Shown here in pieces: positions 25,501-34,769 of a stretch of DNA of 64,000 bases (position 1 is its first letter; each line of letters begins with the position of its first letter). The translations under genes were made by a program, and so were the position numbers. Location: positions 1 to 64,000 of the forward strand of contig CBDUTO010000002.1 of NCBI GenBank assembly GCA_965370315.1. Reading direction: 5' to 3'. The notes beneath the pieces were generated by a model, which saw only the letters and a program-made list of their open reading frames with translations, had not been told where the DNA came from and made no database searches. Origin of the DNA: 1-14-2-50-31-20 sp965370315. GTDB taxonomy: Bacteria > Bacteroidota > Ignavibacteria > Ignavibacteriales > Melioribacteraceae.

Positions 25501-26730
25501 CTATAAAGACTCTAGAGATATTTCTTCTTGAGAGCCATCTGCCATATTTTTTAATGTTGCCATTCCACGTTCGTATTCTTCTCCACCAATCATAAGCACT
25601 TTTGTAGCACCAAGTCTATTAGCTTCACGCATTTGCGCTTTAACACTACGTTGTGTATAATCAAACTCAACTGTGTTATCTGATCGAAGTTGAGTAGCAA
25701 TTTCAAATACCTTCTTATTCAATTCTTTATCGAGACGAACAATGTAATAATCAATCTGCGGTACAGCTTCTGGCATTACCTTTTCATTCTCCATTGCAAG
25801 TAAAATTCTTTCAATTCCAGCAGCGAATCCAACTCCAGGTACATCACGCTCACCTAGTTGCTTTACAAGTAAATCGTAACGCCCACCACCACATAATGCA
25901 GATTGCGAGCCAACGCTTCCACTAACTAACTCAAAAGTTGTGTGTGTGTAATAATCCAATCCACGAACTAATTTTGGATCAACTTCAAATGGTACTCCAG
26001 CACTAAGTAGCATTTGTTTTACTTCTTCAAAATGTTCCAGTGATTCATCATCCAAGTGTTCAATTAACAAAGGTGCGTGTTCCATAATTTCTATGTCACG
26101 TCTATCTTTGCTATCAAAAAGTCTAAGTATATTAGTCTCATATCGTTTCTGACTCTCTTCAGATAAGTCACTAAGTTTATCAGATAGATATTCCTTAAGC
26201 AAGTTTTTATAAACCTCACGCGAAGCTGGAACTCCGAGAGAATTAATTTTAACAACAAAATTAGATAATCCCAATCCCTTTAATATTTGATAAGCTAACA
26301 GAATCATTTCTGCATCAAGTGCAGGACTAGTGCTACCAAGGGCTTCAGCACCAAACTGATTAAATTGTCTAAAACGTCCAGCCTGGGGTCGCTCTTGACG
26401 AAACATAGGTGAGATATAAAATAATTTGTTTAACTGAAATTGCTTATCGAGAGAATGCTCAAGTAACGCGCGTACAACGGAGGCTGTCATTTCAGGTTTC
26501 AAAGTAATGCTAGTTTCACTTCTGTCGAGAAATGTGTACATCTCTTTACCAACAATATCAGTAGCTTCCCCAATACCACGGCTAAAAAGACGAGTCTCTT
26601 CAAATATTGGTGTTCGTATTTCCTTATAGTTAAAGGCTTTCATCGCATTACGAACAATCTCTTCAAGATTATTCCAATTTGGAATTTCACTTGGCAAAAT
26701 ATCTTTAGTGCCAGTAATAGCTTTTATCAT
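25501..26730 (-). CDS. hisS: Histidyl-tRNA synthetase
   Basis: 409 residues, class II synthetase. Motif 2 appears as MFRQERPQAGRFRQFNQFG, the histidine-specific segments as LVRGLDYYTHTTFELV and GGGRYDLL, motif 3 as GVGFAAGIERIL, and a C-terminal anticodon-binding domain covers about 315-400. Length is within the normal range. The ptsN-like gene ends 22 bases upstream on the same strand, so the two may be co-transcribed. Confidence 0.96.
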   Translation of the reverse strand: MIKAITGTKDILPSEIPNWNNLEEIVRNAMKAFNYKEIRTPIFEETRLFSRGIGEATDIVGKEMYTFLDRSETSITLKPEMTASVVRALLEHSLDKQFQLNKLFYISPMFRQERPQAGRFRQFNQFGAEALGSTSPALDAEMILLAYQILKGLGLSNFVVKINSLGVPASREVYKNLLKEYLSDKLSDLSEESQKRYETNILRLFDSKDRRDIEIMEHAPLLIEHLDDESLEHFEEVKQMLLSAGVPFEVDPKLVRGLDYYTHTTFELVSGSVGSQSALCGGGRYDLLVKQLGERDVPGVGFAAGIERILLAMENEKVMPEAVPQIDYYIVRLDKELNKKVFEIATQLRSDNTVEFDYTQRSVKAQMREANRLGATKVLMIGGEEYERGMATLKNMADGSQEEISLESL

Positions 26731-26752
26731 AATATTATCTTTCGGGTTTCGT

Positions 26753-27226
26753 TTATGAGAGTTCTAAATACTTATTATCTTCTTCCTCAAAGATCTGAAA
26801 AATCTCTTCTGTTGAAGAAGCATTAGCTAGTCTGTTTCTTACTGCTTCTTGATTCATGATTCTAGAGATTCTACTTAACATTTTTATATGCTGCCCTACT
26901 GAATCTTCCTTACCAATTAACAAAAATATAAGATTTACAGGCTTACCATCTATAGAATCAAAATCAATTGGTTTTTTTAGAAGACCAAATCCTGCAACCA
27001 TCTCCGTAACCATGTTTGTTTTACCATGAGGAATTGCAAATCCACTTCCAACACCAGTTGACATAATTTCTTCGCGTTCAAGAACAACAGTTCTAATAGT
27101 TTCTAAATCAGTAACTCTTTCATCCCCCTTGAACATATCAATCATCTCATTTATGATTTCTTCCTTTGTTGTCCCTTTGAAATCAATTGTTATTTTATCT
27201 ATTTTAAGTATTTCTGTAAGTTTCAT
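26753..27226 (-). CDS. ptsN: PTS EIIA domain protein (PtsN-like)
   Basis: 157 residues, a single EIIA fructose/Ntr domain. VLEREEIMSTGVGSGFAIPHGKT carries the phosphorylatable histidine, and FLLIGKEDSVGQHIKMLSRISRIM is typical of the family. No EIIB, EIIC, HPr or EI gene is near, so a regulatory (Ntr-type) role is more likely than sugar uptake. It lies just upstream of hisS on the same strand. Confidence 0.88.
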   Translation of the reverse strand: MKLTEILKIDKITIDFKGTTKEEIINEMIDMFKGDERVTDLETIRTVVLEREEIMSTGVGSGFAIPHGKTNMVTEMVAGFGLLKKPIDFDSIDGKPVNLIFLLIGKEDSVGQHIKMLSRISRIMNQEAVRNRLANASSTEEIFQIFEEEDNKYLELS

Positions 27227-27399
27227 AATCTATTCTTAGTTTTCATTTTATTTTCTAAAAAAAAGTCTGTTATTCCTAATCCATTCTTTGGATTATAATC
27301 AAGTAATTACTGCGGATTTCTCGAATTCTTTCATGATGAGTACAGAAATAGTATTACTATTTTTATCAATTACAAATTTAGTGAAGCCTCTATTCTATT

Positions 27400-27442
27400 C
27401 CTATTATTCAATAATTATTTTCGAAAATAATAGGCGTTTTTT
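27400..27442 (+). terminator. Terminator-like hairpin in the leader of the gene at 27521
   Basis: CCTATTATT (27400-27408) pairs with AATAATAGG (27426-27434), with a nested ATTATTTTCGAAAATAAT palindrome, followed by CGTTTTTTTAG. It lies between divergent genes, about 80 bases before the ATG at 27521, so it could act as an attenuator on the plus strand. It could also be a relic. Confidence 0.5.
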
Positions 27443-27520
27443 TAGTTAATAATTCCCTTGTCTCAAATACTTCAATATCTTAATTTACATTCATAAGAAA
27501 AATTTTATAACGAGGAATTT

Positions 27521-29221
27521 ATGGATATTAAAAACAAAACTGTGTTGCTCTTCGGCGGTTGGGGACTAGTTGGAAATAGTTTATCTCGCAATTTAATTAG
27601 GGAAGAACCAAAGAGAATAATTATCTCATCGCTTAGACAATCAGAGGCAGAAGAACAAGTGAATAACCTTAAAAAAGATTTTCCACATCTACCTGATGAT
27701 TATTTTATTCCATGGTGGGGAAATATTTTTGTCCGTCATGATTTTAAGGATACTAATCGATTAGACCTACTTGAGGATAAGGATACGCGTCAAACTTTGC
27801 TTAGAGATACAATGGATGAATTGAATGATGAGATTCTTCACAACTCATCAATCTACAAACTACTTGCAGAGTATAAACCAGAAATTATTATTGATAGTGT
27901 GAATGCTGCAACGGGAATTGCATATCAAGATATTTACACAATGTACAGAGACATTCAAAAGAAAATTGGGGAATCTCCCAATGCTGAGTCAATGATTGTG
28001 GAGACTGAAAAATTACTTTGCAACCAATATATTCCTCAATTGATTAGACATATTCAAATTTTGTATGCATCTATGTCTAAGTTTGAAACTAAGATGTATC
28101 TTAAGATTGGTACAAGTGGTACAGGTGGAATGGGATTAAATATTCCCTATACACATAGCGAGGAGAAACCTTCCAGAGTTCTACTTAGTAAATCATCGGT
28201 TGCTGGTGCACACACATTATTATTATTCCTAATGGGCAGAACTCCAGATGGACCTATAACTAAAGAGGTTAAGCCAACTGCAGCTATTGCTTGGAAAAAA
28301 ATTGTTCATGGCGAAATTAAAAAGGGTGGTAAACCAATTGAGTTAGTAGATATTCCTATTGAAAGTTCAATTGAATTAGACGACAAGTTAAAACTTAAAC
28401 TCGATTCCAAATTTCCAACTACTGGTAAAAATCTTAAATCAGTATTCATAGATACTGGTGAAAATGGTACTTTCTCTAGAGGAGAATTTGAAGCTATTAC
28501 TGCACAAGGACAAATGGAATTTGTAACACCTGAAGAGATTTCAAAAACAATTATTTATGAAATTAAAGGTGGTAATACTGGACATGATATTATTAATGCT
28601 CTTGATAATGCTACAATGGAACCAACATACAGAGCTGGCATTTTACAAAATTATGCTGTTAAAAAGTTAAAAAAACTTGAAGAAGAACACGGTTCAGAAA
28701 GTGTTGCATTTGAATTACTTGGACCTCCACGATTATCAAAATTACTTCATGAAATTAATCTACTTCGCCATGTTGCAGGTACAATGAAAGGAATTATAGA
28801 TAGCGATCCATCAACACTTTCTGATAAGATGTATCAACTTCTTAAAGAAGATAGCAAATTGCGAAGCGAAATTATTTCTATCGGTATTCCAATTCTTTAT
28901 CCAAATGGAAAATCTCTCTTACGTGGAAATATAATGAAGATACCTCCAAACAGAGGTGTTGATGAACTAGAAATATCTCCTAGTAACATCGATCTTTGGG
29001 CAGCGGATGGTTGGGTCGATTTGAGAATTTCAAATATTGTGAAATGGCAAAAAAGAATACTTGATTTAATTGACGAAGCTGAATCAATTCCTTTGGATGA
29101 TACAAGTTCGATGCATGTTAGAACTAAAGAGTATTGGAATAATTATGAGAAAGTGGATATTGGAAAAGTTGTTAGTTGGATTTTTATTCACGAAGAGCGT
29201 GGTATGAGAATGAAAGCTTAA
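27521..29221 (+). CDS. NAD(P)-binding Rossmann-fold protein of unknown function
   Basis: 566 residues. The start MDIKNKTVLLFGGWGLVGNSLSRNL is a Rossmann dinucleotide-binding fold (GGxGxxG-like). LRQSEAEEQVNNL suggests a bound cofactor ribose region, and a GTSGTGGMGLNIPYTHSEEK stretch near 200-220 looks like an active-site segment of extended SDR-type enzymes. The C-terminal half is helical with no domain I recognise. It is cytosolic. GAGGAA precedes the ATG. I call it a probable oxidoreductase or epimerase relative and do not assign a substrate. Confidence 0.75.
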   Translation: MDIKNKTVLLFGGWGLVGNSLSRNLIREEPKRIIISSLRQSEAEEQVNNLKKDFPHLPDDYFIPWWGNIFVRHDFKDTNRLDLLEDKDTRQTLLRDTMDELNDEILHNSSIYKLLAEYKPEIIIDSVNAATGIAYQDIYTMYRDIQKKIGESPNAESMIVETEKLLCNQYIPQLIRHIQILYASMSKFETKMYLKIGTSGTGGMGLNIPYTHSEEKPSRVLLSKSSVAGAHTLLLFLMGRTPDGPITKEVKPTAAIAWKKIVHGEIKKGGKPIELVDIPIESSIELDDKLKLKLDSKFPTTGKNLKSVFIDTGENGTFSRGEFEAITAQGQMEFVTPEEISKTIIYEIKGGNTGHDIINALDNATMEPTYRAGILQNYAVKKLKKLEEEHGSESVAFELLGPPRLSKLLHEINLLRHVAGTMKGIIDSDPSTLSDKMYQLLKEDSKLRSEIISIGIPILYPNGKSLLRGNIMKIPPNRGVDELEISPSNIDLWAADGWVDLRISNIVKWQKRILDLIDEAESIPLDDTSSMHVRTKEYWNNYEKVDIGKVVSWIFIHEERGMRMKA

Positions 29222-29233
29222 CAGATCTTAAAT

Positions 29234-29269
29234 AATTAACCTGGAATAGAATTCTATTTCAGGTTAATT
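29234..29269. terminator. Long bidirectional hairpin between convergent genes
   Basis: AATTAACCTG (29234-29243) pairs with CAGGTTAATT (29260-29269), and the middle (AATAGAATTCTATT) continues the stem with a single G-T pair, giving an almost uninterrupted 18-bp stem. It spans the gap between the stop at 29221 and the minus-strand stop at 29264, so it serves both strands. Confidence 0.75.
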
Positions 29270-30163
29270 ACCAAGTTTTTTATTTTCAATAAAACTAATA
29301 AATCTCTCGTAAAGAACTTTATCATCCCCACTAATTTCATTTTCAACAGTATCATACGCCATTCTAAGCCATCTTAGATTTGTACTTTTAGTAGCAATAT
29401 TTATATCAGCACCAAATTTTTCTTTGAAATTCCTATTGTCTATCAGGGTAATCTCAGAAAACTTAACAATTGAGTTAATACTAATAATATTTGGAATCTT
29501 AATGTTATTACCAATTTTAATTAACTCATCAGCAAAGTCATCATATAAAGTGCAAATTTCTATCGCTTTTTGTCCAGCATTAATTAGAATATGATTTAAA
29601 CGTAGATTTTTTAATGAGGCATTAGTAGAAATTTTTACTAATTCTTCTATGGCAAAACTTGCTCTTCTCTTCCCACTTTTTCCATCTTCATAATTTAACT
29701 CAATTGCCTTTTTTACTGCAGTTGGAATGCCAGATTCTGCCTTTTGTCTTTTACTATGATCTAACTGAATGTTTCTGATCATAGCAAGTAGAACTTCATA
29801 CTCCCCTTCACTAATGTAATCGTCAATAGTTTTTATCTTTCTAATGCTTCTTAAATCTTGGGCGCTTACTTCAGTATTAACAGCTGCTTTATAAGCTGCT
29901 GCACTTTTTCTTGTTGGGCGCAAAAGATTATTCATTTCATCTTGGGATACAGCTGTTAGTTTTGCATTATTAAACTTAATAAGAAATTCTTGTATAACTT
30001 CAGTGTCAATGCTAAATGTATAAAATGAAATTTTTAATTCCTTAATGCTCTCAGATTTTTTAACACTTACTGAACTTCTAAGATCACCTAAGGTAATTAT
30101 AAATTTTTGAAGCTGACTAACCTCGTTATCCGAAATTTTAACCGATATTTTGTGAAAATCCAT
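29264..30163 (-). CDS. Uncharacterised protein, 299 residues
   Basis: I do not recognise this protein. It has no signal peptide or membrane segment. Two-domain appearance: an alpha/beta N-terminal part (1-100) and a helical centre with many lysines (RRASFAIEELVKISTNASLKN). A repeated hydrophobic pattern near 190-260 could be a small alpha/beta fold. It converges with the Rossmann-fold gene across a strong hairpin. Confidence 0.6.
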   Translation of the reverse strand: MDFHKISVKISDNEVSQLQKFIITLGDLRSSVSVKKSESIKELKISFYTFSIDTEVIQEFLIKFNNAKLTAVSQDEMNNLLRPTRKSAAAYKAAVNTEVSAQDLRSIRKIKTIDDYISEGEYEVLLAMIRNIQLDHSKRQKAESGIPTAVKKAIELNYEDGKSGKRRASFAIEELVKISTNASLKNLRLNHILINAGQKAIEICTLYDDFADELIKIGNNIKIPNIISINSIVKFSEITLIDNRNFKEKFGADINIATKSTNLRWLRMAYDTVENEISGDDKVLYERFISFIENKKLGN

Positions 30164-30195
30164 TCGTCCTCGTAAAATGAATATTGGGTTGCAAA

Positions 30196-30321
30196 TTAGT
30201 AATTTTTCTTTAAATTATCATCGAAAGTTTTTGTTGATTTATTACACTTAATATCTGTTTTTTTACCCTTTATTGCAAAACAATAACCCTTTGGATTAGT
30301 TCTATAAGTAACTATGTTCAT
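30196..30321 (-). CDS. Possible small protein, 41 residues
   Basis: A short ATG frame starting 3 bases after the stop of the TPR gene on the same strand: MNIVTYRTNPKGYCFAIKGK and so on, with two cysteines and a lysine-rich tail. Position suggests translational coupling, but there is no clear ribosome site and no comparison is available, so it may be chance. Confidence 0.3.
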   Translation of the reverse strand: MNIVTYRTNPKGYCFAIKGKKTDIKCNKSTKTFDDNLKKNY

Positions 30322-30324
30322 TTA

Positions 30325-31494
30325 CTAATCTAGATTTTTAAGAATTTCTTCTAGCGCAGCAATCTCCTCACTATGTGGCTCCAATTCTATAAATTTTTGA
30401 AAATGTAATCTAACTTTCTCATCATCTTCTAAATGGGAATAATATATATGACCCAGATTAAGATGAGCAATCGGATCTTTTTCATTTAATTCAATAAGAT
30501 TTGTATAAAATTTAACAGCCCTTTCACTATCACCTTTAAATGCATAGATGCTCGACAGACAGTGGAGAATATTTATTTTGCTCTCTACTTTTTCAAGTAT
30601 TTCTACTAAGTAATTTTCTACATCCTCAATATCTTCGACAGTTCCATTTGCCAAATCAAGATTAAAGGATTCTATCAAAGCCTCCGAGGCTTCCTGATAT
30701 CGTCCCTTCTCATCAAGTAGTTGAGCCTTATTGTAATACAACGCCGAATCTTCAGGAGTAATTGATTCAAGCTCAGTTAAGATCTCTAATTGTTTATCAA
30801 CGTCTTCTGCAGCTTCAGCTATTTCCATCTTTTCATGGAGATCATTTTTAAGATTCTCTAGAAGTATAAAAACTTCCTTAGCTTCTTCAATATCCTCAGC
30901 AGGAAGAACTAATGAATATGGATTACTAAACGAATCGAAACGAATTAGATTAGTGGTATTAAGAGAGTAATATAGATTGTTTTCATCCAGCATTTTAGCA
31001 AGACGCAATATATATTCTGATGAAGATGATTCTGCTAATGTATCCCAATGTTTTATAATTTCTGCATCTTCGGGGAGCCAATTACCTATAGATAAAAATT
31101 CGGCTAACGATGTTTTTAATTCCTCTTCGTTCTCCAGGAAAAATGAACTGAAACCAAATTTTGGATTTTGATGATGGCATAGAAAAATATTGGAGCATTT
31201 TTGAACAGTAAAGTGTTCTGCCATATAATTTTTGAAATAAATAAGGTCTAACGGATTTTTTAAAAGAGATGTTTTTTCAAAAACTTCATTAATTTCAATA
31301 TTCTCAAAATTATTTGAATTGAATTTAAACTTAACGATTCCTAAAATATCGTCCAGTTTAATCCCTCGGTTATTTAATTCACTTAAGACTTTGTCTCTAT
31401 AATCATCATTATAGTTATCTTTCTTAATGGTAATTACAGAAATCAATTCATCATTAGTCATTAAGTCAATAGGTTTTAATAATTCTTCTGCCAT
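30325..31494 (-). CDS. TPR-repeat protein
   Basis: 389 residues, soluble. The N-terminal 190 residues are acidic and unrecognised (MTNDELISVI, LDDILGIVKF, and a cysteine/histidine cluster KCSNIFLCHHQNP). A helix-rich C-terminal half shows tetratricopeptide units (SALYYNKAQLLDEKGRYQEA, LSSIYAFKGDSERAVKFY, AHLNLGHIYYSHLEDDEKVR), about three to four repeats. It is probably a scaffold or adaptor. No partner is evident from the context. Confidence 0.75.
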   Translation of the reverse strand: MAEELLKPIDLMTNDELISVITIKKDNYNDDYRDKVLSELNNRGIKLDDILGIVKFKFNSNNFENIEINEVFEKTSLLKNPLDLIYFKNYMAEHFTVQKCSNIFLCHHQNPKFGFSSFFLENEEELKTSLAEFLSIGNWLPEDAEIIKHWDTLAESSSSEYILRLAKMLDENNLYYSLNTTNLIRFDSFSNPYSLVLPAEDIEEAKEVFILLENLKNDLHEKMEIAEAAEDVDKQLEILTELESITPEDSALYYNKAQLLDEKGRYQEASEALIESFNLDLANGTVEDIEDVENYLVEILEKVESKINILHCLSSIYAFKGDSERAVKFYTNLIELNEKDPIAHLNLGHIYYSHLEDDEKVRLHFQKFIELEPHSEEIAALEEILKNLD

Positions 31495-31918
31495 TTAGAT
31501 TAATCCAATAATTTTAAATAATATAAAGTTTACTCAATATTAATATAGTTTTAGAATCTGCCGTAAATAAGGACTGCACATTAATATTTCAAAAATTAAA
31601 TGGAAATATAAAAAACTTATAGTGATAATTTTTTAGTAATGTTAAAAGGCGAGTTGGTTTTAGATCTCCTTCTATTGACTAAATCTGATATTACCTCACA
31701 ACATCTAAATTTTCCAAACTAAAGTTATATATCCTTTTAAGCCTTTAAACTCTACAGTAGAGCTGCAATGAGGTCTAAAATAAGGATAGATTAGTCGTTT
31801 TAAGTTGATAAACAGAAAACAATTCATTAGTTTTTAATTACCATAATATAGAGAGCAATCATTGAGATTAAAAAGATTAGGAATAGTTAAAAAAAGAACG
31901 ATTTTAAGGAAATAACAA
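31495..31918. other. Intergenic, holds repeated upstream element A
   Basis: 424 AT-rich bases between divergent genes. The part 31739-31866 has a second copy at 32718-32828 (see the repeat entries). No further gene or RNA seen. Confidence 0.6.
31739..31866 (+). repeat. Repeated upstream element, copy A
   Basis: Shares with copy B the start AGCCT, a core GTCTA-A/G-AATAAGGATAG (31773-31789), TAGTC/AAGTC, the block AATTCATTAGTTTT (31821-31834) and an end near GCAATCA. The spacing between core and block differs by 8 bases. It lies 50-180 bases before the ATG at 31919. Confidence 0.6.
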
Positions 31919-32665
31919 ATGGATATACTAGTTGTCATAGTTGTGCTTATTGCTGTCTTTGCACTTATAATTAGCATTACACAAAGGATAACAGCAAGTG
32001 ATAATCTTAAAGAATTGTCAAAAAGACTATACGAAATCAAGGACTTTGATCTTACTGAAGCAGCAGTTGGAGATGACGGAAAGACAGGGGTAGCATATGA
32101 TGAAAACCAAAAAAAGATATGTTTAATTAGAAAAGTTGGAACTGATTTCCTACAAAGAGTCTTTGATTATAAAGATATATTATCTGTGGAAATTCTTGAA
32201 GATGGAAATTCAAATATTAAAACCGATAGAGGGAGTCAGGTTGGAGGAGCTCTAATTGGTGGGTTAGCACTTGGTACTGTAGGATTAGTTGTTGGGAGTA
32301 TGACATGTAAAAAAAAATTGATAGACAACGTTGAAAGAATCGATTTGCAAATAATAGTAAATGATCTTAAACACCCAAGATATATTGTTAATTTTCTAGA
32401 AATTGAGTCAGAAAAAAGTAGTTCCACTTATAAAAGCTCTTTAAATTTGGCTCGCGAATGGTATGCTATTCTTGAAGTTTTTATAAAACTGTCTGACCAA
32501 GACGATAAGAAAAATGAAATATCTAAAAATCCACGAATAGAAAACCACAATCAAAATAGTTTTTCTATAGCTGATGAAATTGAAAAACTTACAAAACTAA
32601 GAGACAATGGGGTTTTGACAGAAATTGAATTTAATAACCAGAAAGAAATACTGTTAAATAAATAG
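31919..32665 (+). CDS. Membrane-anchored protein with C-terminal SHOCT domain
   Basis: 248 residues. One N-terminal membrane helix (VVIVVLIAVFALIISI), then a beta-rich PH-like region with DYKDILSVEILED, a glycine-rich hydrophobic segment (GGALIGGLALGTVGLVVGS) that may insert in the membrane, and a C-terminal SHOCT motif (EIEKLTKLRDNGVLTEIEFNNQKEILL). SHOCT domains are found in many accessory and phage-related proteins and probably act in oligomerisation. Flanking direct copies of an upstream element suggest a gene cassette-like arrangement. Function unknown. Confidence 0.72.
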   Translation: MDILVVIVVLIAVFALIISITQRITASDNLKELSKRLYEIKDFDLTEAAVGDDGKTGVAYDENQKKICLIRKVGTDFLQRVFDYKDILSVEILEDGNSNIKTDRGSQVGGALIGGLALGTVGLVVGSMTCKKKLIDNVERIDLQIIVNDLKHPRYIVNFLEIESEKSSSTYKSSLNLAREWYAILEVFIKLSDQDDKKNEISKNPRIENHNQNSFSIADEIEKLTKLRDNGVLTEIEFNNQKEILLNK

Positions 32666-32717
32666 TACTATATTTTCCACATAACTTATTAAATCACTAA
32701 GGTTATCCAACCATTAA

Positions 32718-32828
32718 AGCCTAAAAACGTGATAGTCAGTCTGTCGAGGCGTCTAGAATAAGGATAGGTAAGTCTTGATATACGTTTAATAATTCATTAG
32801 TTTTAGAATATCATATATGAGACAATCA
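32718..32828 (+). repeat. Repeated upstream element, copy B
   Basis: Second copy of the element at 31739-31866: core GTCTAGAATAAGGATAG at 32751-32767 and AATTCATTAGTTTT at 32791-32804. It stands upstream of the gene at 32954, as copy A stands upstream of 31919. Confidence 0.6.
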
Positions 32829-32939
32829 AAAAAGATATATTATACGTGGCAAACCCAAAAGTATCCCAAGACTGAAGTAGTATCACAATTGATAAGAAGA
32901 TATTTGCAGTAAATAATTAGTCATGTGGCAGAATATAAA

Positions 32940-32967
32940 ATGATTGAAATAAAATGATTGAAATAAA
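32940..32967 (+). repeat. 14-bp tandem duplication over a start codon
   Basis: ATGATTGAAATAAA occurs twice back to back (32940-32953, 32954-32967). The first ATG runs into TGA after five codons, while the second opens the gene at 32954. The duplication looks recent because the copies are identical. Confidence 0.85.
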
Positions 32968-33508
32968 CTATGTAAATTTAATATTGACTATTGTTGCAAT
33001 AATTATTTCAATTATATCGAGCTTTCTTTTAGCATATAAAATTGGCTTCAAGAAAGCAAAAAAAGAACTCCAAAATGATATTCAAAAGAAAAGATATGAA
33101 GAAATTTATTCCCCATTACTTTCATTATTCTTAACAAGACACATAACAACCACACAAGGAATTGCAGCAGGATATTTTAGAATTAGAATAATGTTTTTTT
33201 TGCGTCATCTAAAAAGAGGAAACCTAAAAGAATCAATTACATCATTGTGGAACAAAAGAAAAACAAAAATTGGGGCTGAGGTTGAATTTGGTGGAGCATT
33301 TCCATTTAAAGAAATAAAAAAGATCGTACTTGGTAAAGAAAAATACATGGATAATAAGTTGCTAAATCTTATTAGAACAGTTGATAGAAGTTTATATGAA
33401 GGCTATTATGACACGAATGATGATAATATATTAACAGATGAAGAGTATGAATTGTTTCTCCATATTTCTGAAGAACATTATAAACTAAATAAAAAATTTG
33501 TTTCTTAA
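32954..33508 (+). CDS. Small membrane-anchored protein with EF-hand-like loop
   Basis: 184 residues. An N-terminal membrane helix (LILTIVAIIISIISSFLLAY) is followed by a basic cytosolic part. Near the C-terminus YYDTNDDNILTDEEYELFL fits an EF-hand loop (acidic or polar ligands at 1, 3, 5 and Glu at 12), so calcium binding is possible. I do not recognise the rest. It follows the SHOCT gene in the accessory block; the ATG chosen is the second of a duplicated 14-bp unit. Confidence 0.65.
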   Translation: MIEINYVNLILTIVAIIISIISSFLLAYKIGFKKAKKELQNDIQKKRYEEIYSPLLSLFLTRHITTTQGIAAGYFRIRIMFFLRHLKRGNLKESITSLWNKRKTKIGAEVEFGGAFPFKEIKKIVLGKEKYMDNKLLNLIRTVDRSLYEGYYDTNDDNILTDEEYELFLHISEEHYKLNKKFVS

Positions 33509-33579
33509 TTTATTCAATGGGAAAATTTTAATGTGTCATGGCGTAAAATATAGATCCGTAAAACAAATTATGAGAAGTA

Positions 33580-34419
33580 ATGAAGAGTAATGGTGACCCA
33601 GAAAGCTGGCAAGAACTTGTAGGTGTATTAACTATATTTGTAGCAATTCCAATAGGGTATTTTATTAGTGATGATGGATTTGTATCTACAATAGTAGGAC
33701 TGTTTTGGGCGATAGTTATTGCAATTGGAGTTGCCCTGATATTAATTCTTATAATTAGCCTAATAATAGCAAAACAAGACCGCGAAATTCAAGAAGAAAG
33801 AAGAGCTACCCAAGAAAGAGAACACTTAGCTCAAGAAAAAAAAATAGCCAAAGAAGTATCAAAGCATATTGATGTATTAGTCAGAAAGAGGAAACAACTA
33901 TTAAGAGTTGATGATTATGGGAGTGTTCAAGATATTGAGTGGAAAAAGGAAATTTCAAAATTTTTCAACTCTGCTGTCAAAGAGCTTCCTGGTAGTGAAT
34001 CACATTTATCTGGTGACGACGTAGTATTTCTAATTGATAATTTAGTAAAAGATGAACAAGAAGCTAGGAATGGGGAGTCAGATAGTTTTGATGTGTCTAT
34101 GACAGGACTTGAGTATGAACATTGGGTTTCAGAACAACTACAAGAGCTTGGTTGGATAACTCGAGTAACTAAAGGTTCTGGTGATCAAGGAGTTGATGTA
34201 ATTGCAGAAAAGGAAGGAAAAACTGTGGTCATTCAATGCAAAAAGTATTCATCACCAGTTGGGAATAAGTCTGTCCAAGAAGCACACGCTGGGAAAGGAT
34301 ATATAGATGCAGACGCAGCAGTTGTTGTTACTAATGCTAGTTTTACACGTTCAGCACATGAAATTGCTCAATCTCTTGGTGTACAACTACTACATCATGA
34401 AAATCTAAAACTGTTATAG
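33580..34419 (+). CDS. Membrane-anchored Mrr-type restriction endonuclease
   Basis: 279 residues. Two N-terminal membrane segments (about 11-26 and 32-62) are followed by a charged coiled region (to about 110) and a linker. The C-terminal 110 residues form an Mrr-like PD-(D/E)xK nuclease: TGLEYEHWVSEQLQELGW, then GSGDQGVDVIAEKEGKTVVIQCKKY with the catalytic Asp and the Q-x-K pair, then a KSVQEAHAGKGYIDADAAVVVTNASFT stretch typical of the family. It may cut modified or foreign DNA at the membrane. No methyltransferase is adjacent. Confidence 0.85.
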   Translation: MKSNGDPESWQELVGVLTIFVAIPIGYFISDDGFVSTIVGLFWAIVIAIGVALILILIISLIIAKQDREIQEERRATQEREHLAQEKKIAKEVSKHIDVLVRKRKQLLRVDDYGSVQDIEWKKEISKFFNSAVKELPGSESHLSGDDVVFLIDNLVKDEQEARNGESDSFDVSMTGLEYEHWVSEQLQELGWITRVTKGSGDQGVDVIAEKEGKTVVIQCKKYSSPVGNKSVQEAHAGKGYIDADAAVVVTNASFTRSAHEIAQSLGVQLLHHENLKLL

Positions 34420-34677
34420 AAACACGGGGAAATAATTAGGAAACCTTACCAAACAAAGACTATATTTCCACATTTCCATCAAAGGAAATGATAACCAAAT
34501 TGATAACTATTTCCCAAAATTTCAATAAAGACTTCACAATAATTTGAAATGCAATAAAAGCACTAATCCCCAACTAAACATTGCCTATAATTGTTCTAAG
34601 CTTTGTTTTTGCTACAAAATAACAGTAATAAACATTTTTTTCTTTCGTATATTTTGATTCTTGAAACAAAATATTTT

Positions 34678-34751
<74 letters not shown>

Positions 34752-34769
34752 CAATTACAATTCTTTTAA

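Noticed and set aside
31739..32828. Upstream elements A and B as integron attC sites
   Set aside because: An ATCCAAC resembles an attC end near copy B, but no matching GTTRRRY end or attC-like fold is found and no integrase is present.
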